Positions 40,433-49,570 of a stretch of DNA of 64,000 nucleotides are shown here, piece by piece. A program made the translations under genes and the position numbers. The notes beneath the pieces were generated by a model. The model saw nothing but the letters and a program-made list of their open reading frames with translations, was not told the DNA's origin and did not search any database. Origin of the DNA: JBBDMX01 sp040878035. GTDB taxonomy: Bacteria; Planctomycetota; Phycisphaerae; Phycisphaerales; Phycisphaeraceae. The first letter of the stretch is position 1, and the number at the start of each line of letters is the position of its first letter. The stretch covers positions 62,001 through 126,000 of the forward strand of contig JBBDMX010000030.1 in NCBI GenBank assembly GCA_040878035.1. The letters run 5' to 3'.

Positions 40433-43306
40433 ATGACGCGCTATCGAATCGGCTTGATGTTGCTGGGCGTGGTGCTGGCGGTTGCCCCGGTGTCTGCCGC
40501 CGAGGACAACCTGCTGACCAACGGTGATTTTAGCCAGGTCGGCGAGGGCGGGACGCCCACCGGCTGGAGGATCGGCAAAGGCGATCAGGTGAGCGTGGAC
40601 ACTTCCGAAGTACCGCAAGGCGCCAAGGCCAGTCTGCGCGTGGTGGTGCAGACGGCCTCGAACAACTACGGCGAGATCAGCCAGCGTCTCAAGATCAAGC
40701 CTGGCCAGACCTACAAGCTCACGGGCACGCTCAAGAGCTCCAAGGCGCGCCTGGCGTTCTTTCAGATCAAGCTCTTCGAGGACAAGACGGAACTCAAGCG
40801 CATCACCTCGGACAAGAGCGGCGGGGCGTGGAAGACGGTGGAGCTGAAGTTCGACACGGGTAAGGCGACCATGGTGGAAGTGATGTGTCGCTACACGCGC
40901 GGCGACGCGGATAAGGATGAGAAGGCGTGGTTTGCCGCTGTGAGCCTGGTGGAATCCAAGCCCGAGCCCGCCGAGGTGATCGATGCCAAGGCGGTGGCGA
41001 CCTTTCAGTCCGCCGGCGTGACGGTCAACTACCGCGGTGACCCCACCGAGCTGGCGGCGTGCAAGGTGCGCTATCGTTTGAAAGACGCCGCCGAGTGGCG
41101 CGAAGCGATGGATCTGGTTCGCTGCGCCGGCGAGCATCAGTTTCGCGGCAGCTTGCTCAATCTCCAGCCCGCCAGCGACTATGAAATCGAGTGCCAGTTG
41201 TGGGATGCCGGTTTCCAGGCCGACAAGCCGCTGGCGGTGCAGACGCTGGAGGTGACGACCTGGTCGGATGAAGTGCCGGTGGCCAGGACGGTGCGCCTGC
41301 CGGCCGGGACGTCGAAGGAACCCCTCGTCATTGCCGAGCAAGGCACGCCCGACGGGTGGATCCTTTACACCTCGGCGCAGGATGGTGCCAGCATGATCGA
41401 TGTCTCCGCTGCCGCCTCCGAAGCTCGCGAACCGCAGGCGGCGGTGCGGATCGAGGGCGCCGCCTACGTCATCCTGGAAAACGTCACCATCCGCGGCGGC
41501 GCCGCCAACGCCGTGTACCTCCAGAAATCCCATCACGTGCGCGTCCGCCGTTGCGACATCGCCGGCTGGGGCGATCCGGGGACGCGTAAGGAGGGGCTGC
41601 CCAAAGGGCTGTACGTCGACAAGAACGACAAGCTGATCAATGACCAGGCGGGCGTTCACGTCGGCCCCGAGTGCGCCCAGGTCGTGGTCGAGGGCAATTT
41701 CATTCACAGCCAGCGCGGCACAGCCAATTCCTGGCAGTACGGTCACCCGGTCGGACCCCAGGGCGTCATCCTGCACAGCACCGCGGGCAACAACGTCGTG
41801 CGCGACAACGAGATCATCGGTGACGAAAAGCACTGGTGGAACGATTGCATCGAGAGCATGTATAACCCTAACGCCAATGGCGGGCCCTTTAGTGACACGG
41901 ACATCTCCGGCAACGTGCTGACCTTCTCCAACGATGACGGCGCCGAGCTCGACGGCGGGCAACGTAACGTACGTTTCTTCAACAACTGGATCCAGTGGGC
42001 CTACTGCGGCCTGAGCTGCGCGCCCAACATCCTGGGACCGTCCTATGCCTTTGGCAACCTGCTGGTGATGCACGGCGACGAGCGCGGGCGTACCAACTTC
42101 GCCTTGAAGATGGGCGGCGACAAGTTCGCCAATCCCGGCGTGACCTTTCTCTGGCACAACACGGTGATCAGCGATTTTGCGGGCTTGAGCACGGGCCACT
42201 ACGGCAGCGGCGCCACGCCGATCACGGCGCGGAACAACGTGTATGTCTCGGGTTATTTCCGTCTGGCCGGCACCATCGCGGGCAACTACGACTTTGATCA
42301 TGACCTGCTGCCGGCGGGCATTTTCGGGCCCGACGAGGCGGGGTTGGAAGCCCAGGGGTTGGTCGGTGCGCCGCGCTTTGTTGACGCTGACGCCGGCGAT
42401 TGGCGCTTGGCGCCGGGCAGTCTCGGTGTCGACGGCGGCCGGAAGCTGCCGGGGGTCAACGATGGTTTTAGCGACCAGGCGCCGGATATGGGCGCGTTTG
42501 AGGTCGGCGTGGCCGGGGCGGATTTTCCCCGACGCGCCGGCGACATGTCCGCGCTGCCGCTCATGGCCCGCCCGACCTGCATCGCCGGCGGGGATGACGC
42601 CAGCGCCATGCCCGCCCAGGTCCGTCTCACGGTGCCGGCGGCGCTGGGCACGCGCTGGACGGCGCACAGCAACGCCGACTGGCTAAGCTGCGCGCCGTCG
42701 ACCGGAGCGGTCGATGGCAAGATGCAGGTGATCAAGGTATCGGCGAGCCGAACGAATCTGGACGTTCGCACCCATCGCAGCGCGGTGACGTTCCGTACGG
42801 ACGCGGGCTACTGCCGCACGGTGCTGGTGGAGCTGCGCGTCGGTCATCGCCAGCCCTTTGCCGTGAATATCGAAGCCGAAGCGGGGGCGGTGTCGGGCGA
42901 GTTTGCGTGTGTGGACGATGCGACGGCCTGGGGCGGGGCCTACCTGCACAGGCCGCAGGCAGCGCCGAGCAGCACCGCGGCCGAAAGCCAGGGTACGGTG
43001 GCGCTGGCGTTCGACGTGCCCGCCGACGGCGTCTATTACGTGCTGGGCCGGGTCATGGCGCCGGGCCCGCGGGCCACCACGCACGACTCTTTTCTAACCG
43101 CCATGGACGATCAACCCGCCAAACGCTGGGACATGATGCACGCCGGCTCGCCCCTGTGGCATTGGGTACTCGTGGACACCGCCGATGAACACCCGCGCCG
43201 CTTCGAGCTGACCAAGGGCCGGCACGTGCTGCGTATTCTCTCGCGCGAACCACAAGCGCGACTGGACGCCGTCCGCATCAGCAATGAGCCATACCCGCCC
43301 CAGTAG
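40433..43306 (+). CDS. Secreted right-handed beta-helix protein with carbohydrate-binding and BACON-like domains
   Basis: The product is 957 residues, with AGGAG before the ATG and a signal peptide ending VAPVSAAED. The order is: a CBM-like jelly roll (about 25-175, starting NLLTNGDFSQVGEGGTP); a Fn3-like spacer; a right-handed beta-helix (about 290-660, with rungs such as AYVILENVTIRGGAANAVYL and HHVRVRRCDIAGW); a BACON-like domain (about 720-800, LTVPAALGTRWTAHSNADWL); and a C-terminal CBM-like domain (about 810-955, FDVPADGVYYVLGRVMAP). The helix is the scaffold of polysaccharide lyases such as alginate or pectate lyases, so cleavage of an acidic glycan is plausible, but no lyase motif is certain. 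Confidence 0.78.
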   Translation: MTRYRIGLMLLGVVLAVAPVSAAEDNLLTNGDFSQVGEGGTPTGWRIGKGDQVSVDTSEVPQGAKASLRVVVQTASNNYGEISQRLKIKPGQTYKLTGTLKSSKARLAFFQIKLFEDKTELKRITSDKSGGAWKTVELKFDTGKATMVEVMCRYTRGDADKDEKAWFAAVSLVESKPEPAEVIDAKAVATFQSAGVTVNYRGDPTELAACKVRYRLKDAAEWREAMDLVRCAGEHQFRGSLLNLQPASDYEIECQLWDAGFQADKPLAVQTLEVTTWSDEVPVARTVRLPAGTSKEPLVIAEQGTPDGWILYTSAQDGASMIDVSAAASEAREPQAAVRIEGAAYVILENVTIRGGAANAVYLQKSHHVRVRRCDIAGWGDPGTRKEGLPKGLYVDKNDKLINDQAGVHVGPECAQVVVEGNFIHSQRGTANSWQYGHPVGPQGVILHSTAGNNVVRDNEIIGDEKHWWNDCIESMYNPNANGGPFSDTDISGNVLTFSNDDGAELDGGQRNVRFFNNWIQWAYCGLSCAPNILGPSYAFGNLLVMHGDERGRTNFALKMGGDKFANPGVTFLWHNTVISDFAGLSTGHYGSGATPITARNNVYVSGYFRLAGTIAGNYDFDHDLLPAGIFGPDEAGLEAQGLVGAPRFVDADAGDWRLAPGSLGVDGGRKLPGVNDGFSDQAPDMGAFEVGVAGADFPRRAGDMSALPLMARPTCIAGGDDASAMPAQVRLTVPAALGTRWTAHSNADWLSCAPSTGAVDGKMQVIKVSASRTNLDVRTHRSAVTFRTDAGYCRTVLVELRVGHRQPFAVNIEAEAGAVSGEFACVDDATAWGGAYLHRPQAAPSSTAAESQGTVALAFDVPADGVYYVLGRVMAPGPRATTHDSFLTAMDDQPAKRWDMMHAGSPLWHWVLVDTADEHPRRFELTKGRHVLRILSREPQARLDAVRISNEPYPPQ

Positions 43307-43333
43307 CGGCCCGTCCCGGCTACGACTCGGCTC

Positions 43334-43888
43334 TCAGCGCGTTTCCGCTTTGGCCTGCGGAGCTCGTGTCGTGATCGCCTTGAAGAAGTGCTTGTCCCGG
43401 TCTTTCTCGCTGCTGACGGGGAACGACACGACGCTGCCGTCATGGAGCGTGAGCGTGATCGTGCTATCCACAAAGAAGGACGTGTCGCGCACCAGTTCGA
43501 CCTCGGCAATCTGGTCGAAGGTCACGCTCGTGGCAGGCGGCTGCGACTCGGCAATGTAGATTGCCACCTGGCGGTCCGAGACGAGATAGAACCCTTCCTT
43601 GATGCCCAGCATGGCGTCGGAGTAGAACCACAGCACCTTTTCGTCGTCGGCCAGGACGCCCAGGTCACGCGCTGTGCGGAGATAATCGGCGGGGACCTCG
43701 TTGGCGGCGTAGACATACGTATCGGGCGTGGTGGCGCCGAACCAGGCGAACAGACCCAGGCACGACGCACACGAGAGCACCGCCGCGCCGCCCAGGGCGA
43801 TGAGCAGCCACGCCCACCAGGGCATGCGCCGTCGCGGCGCCGGTTCGTTGGGCGCTCCGGGTGACGAATAGAAGTCGGTGGCAGCCAT
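43334..43888 (-). CDS. Single-pass membrane protein of unknown function
   Basis: The product is 184 residues. A proline-rich cytosolic start leads to one membrane helix (about 24-48, WWAWLLIALGGAAVLSCASC). An extracytoplasmic PH-like domain follows, with FYSDAMLGIKEGFYLVSDRQ and VTFDQIAEVELVRDTSF near the end. Proteins of this layout are common in planctomycetes. It converges with the beta-helix gene. The function is unknown. Confidence 0.65.
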   Translation of the reverse strand: MAATDFYSSPGAPNEPAPRRRMPWWAWLLIALGGAAVLSCASCLGLFAWFGATTPDTYVYAANEVPADYLRTARDLGVLADDEKVLWFYSDAMLGIKEGFYLVSDRQVAIYIAESQPPATSVTFDQIAEVELVRDTSFFVDSTITLTLHDGSVVSFPVSSEKDRDKHFFKAITTRAPQAKAETR

Positions 43889-44017
43889 GGAGGCATGCTA
43901 CCGCGCAGGGTGTGGAAATGGGAAGCAATCAAGGTCCAGGAATATCAGAAGCGGCTCGTCGTCGATCTGCTCGTCGCGCGCGGCACCTGAGATTTCGTTG
44001 AACAGCTTCAGGCGTGG

Positions 44018-44470
44018 TCATGGGGCATCGATTTCGGTAGGCACCGGCTCTCCAGGAGACACGCTGGTGAATTCGTCAAGGCCTATCCGTACACCGCACT
44101 CTGGACAGCGCCAGTCAACGGATCCTCTCAGGTCGTAATCACAACGGTAGCAGCGGCGGAATCGCCCATCCTTGCACTCGACGTCCAGGAACTCTTCAAC
44201 CGCTCGGCGTTGAACCTGCCGCCAGGTATAAAAGAAGAGCCAGACGAACAAAATTGCATGAGCGCCGACTACGGCCGCGAACAGTTCGAAGCCTGCGGCG
44301 GTCGCAAAGGGATAGCCCGCAATGGGGACCAGGAACACCGCCAGAACGATAAGAATCTCATGCCACTTCAGATGCCCAAACTGGATGTCGGCGAGTCGGG
44401 CGATCTTCGACCTATCTGAAGCTGATAGGCGGTAGAACAGCAGAATCCCGTTGTGACGATCAGACAACAT
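44018..44470 (-). CDS. Two-helix membrane protein with planctomycete zinc ribbon
   Basis: The product is 150 residues from ATG 44470; a TTG at 44512 is also in frame, just behind the preceding stop. Two membrane helices (about 36-58 and 63-83) precede a zinc ribbon, RCYRCDYDLRGSVDWRCPEC, of the CxxC...CxxC type found in very many planctomycete proteins. It lies 45 bp downstream of the esterase gene on the same strand and may be in that operon. Confidence 0.7.
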   Translation of the reverse strand: MLSDRHNGILLFYRLSASDRSKIARLADIQFGHLKWHEILIVLAVFLVPIAGYPFATAAGFELFAAVVGAHAILFVWLFFYTWRQVQRRAVEEFLDVECKDGRFRRCYRCDYDLRGSVDWRCPECGVRIGLDEFTSVSPGEPVPTEIDAP

Positions 44471-44515
44471 GGCTTGACCTTGCCCCTTCACCTGCTCGGG
44501 TCCAGCCTCCAACGT

Positions 44516-46099
44516 TTACTGCGCCTTGGCCGTGGTCAGCGGCCAGTCATCCGTGCGGAACGGCGATGCCGGCAGGTCCGCTTTGTTGAACAGGTTGCAT
44601 TCAGGATTACTGGCCCAGGCATAGCGGACGGCGACAGGTTGGCCAGCGGCGGGGCTGCTGACGATCACGCTATCGCCGTCAATTCTGGCATCGGCCCAGA
44701 CGAATTTGCGATCATCACCTGCAATGGCGAAGCCCTTGAGCGTATCGCCTTCCTTGATGACCAGGCCGCCCTTGACGTGGCTGAAGGTCAGGCGGATGGT
44801 GTTGCCTTCGATCTTCATGGTGTCGTAGACGGGCCCCGAGTATTCCACGTCCTTGGCGTAGACCTGGGCCAGAGCCCACAGGGCCAGGCGTTTGCCCACA
44901 TCCTGCTTGTTGGTGGGATGGATGTCCTTGGCATCGCCGATGTCGATGATCACCGCCAGGCCGCAGTTGGGCACGTTTTTCGCCGTCAGCACCTGGGCCT
45001 CGCGCAGCTCGGCCCATGTAGACTCGGCGGGCTGGTCGAGGCGCTTGGTGTAGTTGGCCAGTTGCACGATGCCGAAGGGGAAGTCGCCCTGGCCTGGCTC
45101 CAGTTGTCCGGCTGCGGTCCAGGTTTGCCGCCAACTGGTGATCATCGCCGGCAGCAAGGTGCGGTACTGCCAGGCGCGCCCGGCATTGGATTCACCCTGG
45201 TACCAGATGGCCCCTTTGATGGCGAAGGGCACCAGCGGATGGATGCGGGCGTTGTAGAGCACGGCGGGCAGTTGCGGGTTGTTCGCCGTCTTGGGAGGCG
45301 CATTGGGCTTGCGCGGCACGGGCTGGCCATCTTCCTTGGCCAGCGCCGCCACGGTTTCCCACCGCGCCAGGTCCGCCTCATACTTCTCCAGCAGTTGGGG
45401 ATAAGTGTTGGCGTAGTTCTCGGTCCGTTGAAGAATGGTCGCAAACTCCGGCTCGGCCTGGAGCGTCGCCAGCGGCGTCCAAGCCTCGGCGGGCGTGCCG
45501 CCCCACGACGAGTTGATCAGCCCGATGGGGACATCAAGTTCCTTGTGCAGGTCTCGGCCAAAGAAGTAGCCCACCGCGGAAAACGTGCGCACGGTGATCG
45601 GGTCGCACGCCTGCCATTGGCCTTCGCAATCATCCTGCGGGGTCTGGGCGACCTTGCGGCCTACGGAAAACAGGCGGATCGACGGATACCGGGCCGCACC
45701 CATTTCCTCCACGGCGTTGTCGATGCGTTGCGGCGACATCTCCATGTTGGACTGGCCCGAGCAGAGCCACACATCGCCAAAGAGAATGTCGTCCAACTCG
45801 ATGGTGTTCTTGCCCGCGACGGTGATGCGCACCGGCCCGCCGGCTTTCTGCGGCGGGAGCTTGACCATCCACTTGCCGTCGGCGCCGGCCTGCACGGGCG
45901 CGAGCTTGGTGTCGCCGAGGGTGACGGTCACGGTTTCACCGGGGTCAGCCCAGCCCCACAGCGGCGCCGCCGCCTCACGCTGGAGCACCATGCCGCTGCC
46001 GATCACATGCGGCAGGCGCACGTCGCCGCGGACATTAGCCAAGGGATAAAGAGCCAGGACCAAAGCAAAGATCGCGATCGAAATACGCCGGGTGAACAT
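44516..46099 (-). CDS. Secreted sialate O-acetylesterase-like (SASA, SGNH) enzyme
   Basis: The product is 527 residues. A signal peptide runs from ATG 46099 (MFTRRISIAIFALVLALYPL, ending VRG). The N-terminal strand-rich cap is VRLPHVIGSGMVLQREAAAP, then LWGWADPGETVTVTLGDTK. The catalytic block I is DVWLCSGQSNMEM, whose Ser is the nucleophile. The family signature SSWGGTPAEAWTP follows. It removes O-acetyl groups from glycans and fits with debranching of acetylated xylan or pectin elsewhere in this region. It is probably transcribed alone or with the zinc-ribbon gene. Confidence 0.88.
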   Translation of the reverse strand: MFTRRISIAIFALVLALYPLANVRGDVRLPHVIGSGMVLQREAAAPLWGWADPGETVTVTLGDTKLAPVQAGADGKWMVKLPPQKAGGPVRITVAGKNTIELDDILFGDVWLCSGQSNMEMSPQRIDNAVEEMGAARYPSIRLFSVGRKVAQTPQDDCEGQWQACDPITVRTFSAVGYFFGRDLHKELDVPIGLINSSWGGTPAEAWTPLATLQAEPEFATILQRTENYANTYPQLLEKYEADLARWETVAALAKEDGQPVPRKPNAPPKTANNPQLPAVLYNARIHPLVPFAIKGAIWYQGESNAGRAWQYRTLLPAMITSWRQTWTAAGQLEPGQGDFPFGIVQLANYTKRLDQPAESTWAELREAQVLTAKNVPNCGLAVIIDIGDAKDIHPTNKQDVGKRLALWALAQVYAKDVEYSGPVYDTMKIEGNTIRLTFSHVKGGLVIKEGDTLKGFAIAGDDRKFVWADARIDGDSVIVSSPAAGQPVAVRYAWASNPECNLFNKADLPASPFRTDDWPLTTAKAQ

Positions 46100-46286
46100 C
46101 AGGTTGGTTCCTTGTAAAGAGGATCGCATCATATCTGGAATCGCAGGGAAAGCCTGGGTCGTCCCTGGCCCTGCCGCCTGCCCCAGGCGCGGGCCTCACG
46201 TGCCAGCAACTCGTTTGTAACGGGCGAGGGAGTCTATCAAAAGCGCATTTAACCATTGCGGATTAGGCTTGGGAGCTATTGCGGTC

Positions 46287-46300
46287 TCCTGTGTACAGGA
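46287..46300. promoter_or_regulatory. Perfect dyad TCCTGT-GT-ACAGGA
   Basis: A 6-bp perfect inverted repeat with a 2-bp spacer lies about 90 bp before the ATG at 46393. The CTGT/ACAG form resembles compact operators. No regulator can be named. Confidence 0.3.
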
Positions 46301-46392
46301 AACTGACGCGCGCAGCCGATAGGCGATCAGGCAGCGTCCGGCGCGACCGGTTGGTCACCTCGGTCCGGGGCCGATGCATCGTGGAGTTCACC

Positions 46393-46815
46393 ATGGCCAA
46401 CGTGATTCTTTTCCGTCCGCCCGAATGCTACTCCCTGGACCTGAGCACTCGCCGCTGTCCGCTGGGGCTGCTGTACCTGGCGGCGCCGCTGCGCGAGCAG
46501 GGCTACAGCGTGCAGATCATCGACAGCCAGACGTGCCCCGACTGGCAGGCGGCACTGGCGCAGGCGCTGGATGCAGAGACGATCTGCGTGGGCGCCAGCG
46601 TGATGACCGGCTATCCGATCAAGGGCGCGCTGGAGTTCGCCGCTGCCGCCAAGGCGCTTGGCTCAGGCCGCTCGGTGCCGGTGGTGTTCGGCGGGTTGCA
46701 TCCGAGCTTCTACTTCCGCACGCGGCTGGGCGCCCTGACCAAGGGCCTGTGGCTGTACAACCTCGACGCCCGCACGTTCCGTCTGGCCAAGCGTGTGCTG
46801 CGTCTCGCGGCGTAG
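46393..46815 (+). CDS. B12-binding radical SAM protein, internally deleted remnant
   Basis: The product is 140 residues. The N-terminus is a cobalamin-binding domain of the B12-radical SAM type: MANVILFRPPECYSLDLSTR, then PLGLLYLAAPLREQGYSVQI, ETICVGASVMTG and VVFGGLHPS. After HPS normal proteins continue with a radical SAM domain (CxxxCxxC) of several hundred residues. Here the sequence goes directly to FYFRTRLGALTKGLWLYNLD, which looks like the C-terminal tail. The radical SAM core is gone, so it is a deletion remnant, although the reading frame is intact. GTGGAG precedes the ATG at 46393. Confidence 0.65.
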   Translation: MANVILFRPPECYSLDLSTRRCPLGLLYLAAPLREQGYSVQIIDSQTCPDWQAALAQALDAETICVGASVMTGYPIKGALEFAAAAKALGSGRSVPVVFGGLHPSFYFRTRLGALTKGLWLYNLDARTFRLAKRVLRLAA

Positions 46816-46824
46816 GAGTCGCTT

Positions 46825-46908
46825 GTTAGCCCAAGCATCACCCCCCGAGGGCGGTGCGGGAGAATGGGGCATGCGTCAAGCGCCCGCACCGTCGGTGCTT
46901 GGCCTAAC
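46825..46908. terminator. Long inverted repeat between convergent genes
   Basis: Outer arms GTTAGCCCAAGCA (46825-46837) and TGCTTGGCCTAAC (46896-46908) pair with one mismatch. Inner arms CGGTGCGGG (46852-46860) and CCCGCACCG (46883-46891) pair perfectly. It lies between the B12-binding remnant (+) and the alpha-galactosidase gene (-), where a bidirectional terminator is expected. Confidence 0.5.
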
Positions 46909-46918
46909 GATGACGCGG

Positions 46919-49570
46919 TCATCTGATCATGCATCGTTCTGCGTCCGGCCACGGCAGGGCGAACGGGCCGGGACCGTCCAACGTGATGCTGCGGGTTTCG
47001 ACGGCGGTGCCGGCGGCGGCGGGGTGGGCGAAGGTCAGGCGGATGGGGCCTTGCACGAGTGAGGCGATGCGGCCGCGCACGGTTTGCCCATCGAGATCGA
47101 GTTGCTCGATTTCCGCGGCGCCGCCGGTGAGGTGGCGGTCGGTGCCGACCAGGATGGGCGACTGGCCGTTCCACGGCGCCAGGCGCAGGACGCGCGTGCC
47201 GTGGGCGGGGACTTCGATGCGCAGGGCTTGGCCACAGCGATGGACACCCAGCCATTGCTGCGTCGCCAGCTCGAATACCGCCAGCGGCTCGTGTGTGTCC
47301 AATGCGGGCAGCTCGACCTCACGCATCACCGCCGTGTCCTCCCAGTTGCACACCGCCAGCGTCCACCACGGCGCCAGGTCGGCCCAGCGGGGCGTGACCT
47401 GCGTGAGGAACAACGTGGGACACGTGGGCCGATCGATATCGAGGATCTTCGCCGGCGGGGTGATCGGCGGGATCACGTGGCGGAAGAGGCGGCGCCGATC
47501 GTCGCTCAACTCCGCGACTCGCTCGGTCAGGCAGACCAGGCCCCCGCCGATGTACTGGTTGACCACGCAGGTGAAGGCCTCGTCATCATTGAGCGAGCCA
47601 TCTGACAGGTGAGCGTAACCGCTCTGTCCGCGAAAGGGGCCGCAGCGGCGGCGAATCTGGAGGGCATCGGGGTCGGTGTGCCAGAGGCGATTGGTGTACG
47701 AGCGGAAGACATTCTGCTTGATGCGGGTCAAATAGCTGATCGATCCGTCGGGTTCGTACCAGCGTCCCTTGACGTCGCTGCCTACGCGGACGCCGTCCGC
47801 CAGTCCGGCGCTGCCCTCGAACAGGCCGCCGCAGACCAGGAGGTAGCTATCGGGTCCGATGGCGTCGCGGATGATTGCCAGCCCGCGGCGATAGGCCTGG
47901 GCGCGCGTGGCGGTGCGGTCGTGGAAGCGCGGCCGCAGCGGTACGATGATCGAACGCAGGAAGTCGAGCTTGTGATAGTGGAAGTCCCACGATTCGAGCC
48001 GTCGGTACACCTCGCGCAGGTAGGCCTCGGCCTCCGGGGCCGTGGTGTCCAGCACGTACATGTCTACCGCGTATTCCGGCTCTTTGTAGGGGAATGTGCA
48101 GGGCTTGCCGTCGGCGTCCCGCAGCACCAGGCGCGGGTGGCGGCGAACCACCTCCGACTCGGGCGACAACACGAAGGGGCAGGTCCAGATGCCGGGGACA
48201 CGGCCGGCGGCCCGTATCGCCTCGGCGGCGGCGGGCATGCCTTGCGAAAAACGTTCGGCGTGATGGTTCCACTCGCCGAAGTTGTCCATCCAGCCGTTGT
48301 CGATCACAAAAGCGTCAAAGGGGATGGGCTTATCGCGCAGGGTCGCCATGTTCTCGTGCAGGTCGGCCTGGGTGAAGTCCCGGCCGTAGAAGTACCAGCT
48401 ACAGAAGATGGTCGGCGGCGGAAATTTCGGATGTCGAATTTCGAATGTCGGATTTCTAGTTACGGATGACTTCTGACTTCGCACTTCGCATTTCGTACTT
48501 CGTACTTCGTACTCGGACTTCGTACTTCGAACTTCGCACTTCGCATTTTGATCGCCCGTTTCCAGGCCCATCTCCGCCGCCAGCATGTCGGCGAAGGATT
48601 CCAACAGGGCCTGTTCGTGCGTGCCGGTGGTGACGATGAGCCAGTGCGTATGACGGCTCTGGCCCGGGGGGAGGATGACATCGTCGAACTCGGCCTCGAC
48701 ACTCAGGCGATCGAGCTGAACGGGTTCGTCGCTGGCTCGCAGGATAATCCTGCTCAGATGCTCAGTCTGGCCCAGCATGCCCAGGAACAGGATGTTGCGG
48801 GTACCGGTGCTGGGCAAGCTGGAGCGCTGTGCCTGCTGGGCATTCTGGGAATTCTGGGGCTTCCGGGGGTTCCGGGGCTTCCGGGGGCTGATGCAGATGC
48901 AGGGCTCGGCAACGATGGTGGTGTGCTTACGAGGGTGGAGATTGGCGCACACGACAACATGCGAGGCCCCCGGAAGCGAACCACCCGCAAGAGCGGCTGA
49001 TGATGGCACGCCCATACCGGCACGAAACTCGGCGCCGTCGATACGGGCGTGCTTCAGGTCCACATCGTGGGGTGCCTGGTCGCCCAAGCGGAACATGCCT
49101 GGCACATCGTTCTTGTGCCGGCTCATGCGCAGGATTTGCCAGTCTTCCAGACTCAAGCCGCCCACCAGCACGCTTTTGGGGCCGTCGGCCTGTAAAAGCG
49201 GCAGCGAATGGAGCGTCAGCGGCTCCGGGCCGGTGTTGCTCAATTTCAGGCGCAGGCCAAGGACTTGGCCATCGTCGGATTGGAACCACTTCCGTAATAG
49301 AAGGATACTGTCGAGCTGGGCAGTCTGGGTGATTAGCGTCCCGGCCAAGCCCGCCAAGGCACCCGGTGCGGCGCCAAGCGTCGTGAACTGCGGCTGGGGC
49401 AAAGATTGCCCCTGGATGACGGGGGCAGGGGTTGTGGCTTTAATATCTAACTGGTCGCCAGTTATGATAAACGGCCCCTCGCGTTCGTAGCGCAGCGTCA
49501 TGGCGGGCTGGGCCCGATCAACTCGGCCAACGGCGGTATCCAAAGTGTCCCGGGTGTGCAGAATCGTCAT
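46919..49570 (-). CDS. GH36-like alpha-galactosidase with in-frame simple repeats
   Basis: The product is 883 residues from ATG 49570 (MTILHTRDTLDTAVG). A longer frame to 49753 covers an AT-rich promoter region and is rejected. The first 450 residues are the beta-sandwich domain. The TIM barrel carries FDAFVIDNGWMDN, the nucleophile region WDFHYHKLDFLRS (Asp), and VRVGSDVKGRWYEP, the likely acid/base region, of clan GH-D. It cleaves alpha-galactosides, and no signal peptide is seen. Two repeat-encoded inserts, at 48832-48888 and 48470-48552, lie in the sandwich and just before the barrel. It diverges from the PEP-CTERM gene at 49875. Confidence 0.85.
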   Translation of the reverse strand: MTILHTRDTLDTAVGRVDRAQPAMTLRYEREGPFIITGDQLDIKATTPAPVIQGQSLPQPQFTTLGAAPGALAGLAGTLITQTAQLDSILLLRKWFQSDDGQVLGLRLKLSNTGPEPLTLHSLPLLQADGPKSVLVGGLSLEDWQILRMSRHKNDVPGMFRLGDQAPHDVDLKHARIDGAEFRAGMGVPSSAALAGGSLPGASHVVVCANLHPRKHTTIVAEPCICISPRKPRNPRKPQNSQNAQQAQRSSLPSTGTRNILFLGMLGQTEHLSRIILRASDEPVQLDRLSVEAEFDDVILPPGQSRHTHWLIVTTGTHEQALLESFADMLAAEMGLETGDQNAKCEVRSTKSEYEVRSTKCEVRSQKSSVTRNPTFEIRHPKFPPPTIFCSWYFYGRDFTQADLHENMATLRDKPIPFDAFVIDNGWMDNFGEWNHHAERFSQGMPAAAEAIRAAGRVPGIWTCPFVLSPESEVVRRHPRLVLRDADGKPCTFPYKEPEYAVDMYVLDTTAPEAEAYLREVYRRLESWDFHYHKLDFLRSIIVPLRPRFHDRTATRAQAYRRGLAIIRDAIGPDSYLLVCGGLFEGSAGLADGVRVGSDVKGRWYEPDGSISYLTRIKQNVFRSYTNRLWHTDPDALQIRRRCGPFRGQSGYAHLSDGSLNDDEAFTCVVNQYIGGGLVCLTERVAELSDDRRRLFRHVIPPITPPAKILDIDRPTCPTLFLTQVTPRWADLAPWWTLAVCNWEDTAVMREVELPALDTHEPLAVFELATQQWLGVHRCGQALRIEVPAHGTRVLRLAPWNGQSPILVGTDRHLTGGAAEIEQLDLDGQTVRGRIASLVQGPIRLTFAHPAAAGTAVETRSITLDGPGPFALPWPDAERCMIR
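48470..48552 (-). repeat. In-frame heptamer repeat inside the alpha-galactosidase gene
   Basis: About eleven units of CTTCGNA on the plus strand (minus: TNCGAAG), one of them six bases long. The encoded protein reads with seven-residue periodicity (EVRSTKSEYEVRSTKCEVR). This kind of heptamer is typical of planctomycete intergenic DNA and here lies inside a coding region. Confidence 0.8.
48832..48888 (-). repeat. In-frame 9-bp repeat inside the alpha-galactosidase gene
   Basis: Five clear units of the form NNTTCYGGG (48841-48885) give three-residue repeats in the protein (PRK, PRN, PRK, PQN, SQN). Degenerate units continue on the low-coordinate side. Confidence 0.75.

Noticed and set aside
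40238..42667. 809-residue antisense frame
   Set aside because: It is a shadow of the beta-helix gene on the plus strand.
46825..46908. Integron attC site
   Set aside because: The arms read GTT...AAC from outside in, opposite to the AAC...GTT order of attC core sites, and one arm breaks the RRRY consensus. No integrase or cassette array is present.
48470..48552. CRISPR or frameshift artefact
   Set aside because: The units are heptamers without spacers, and the reading frame is kept through the catalytic domain, so it is an in-frame microrepeat.
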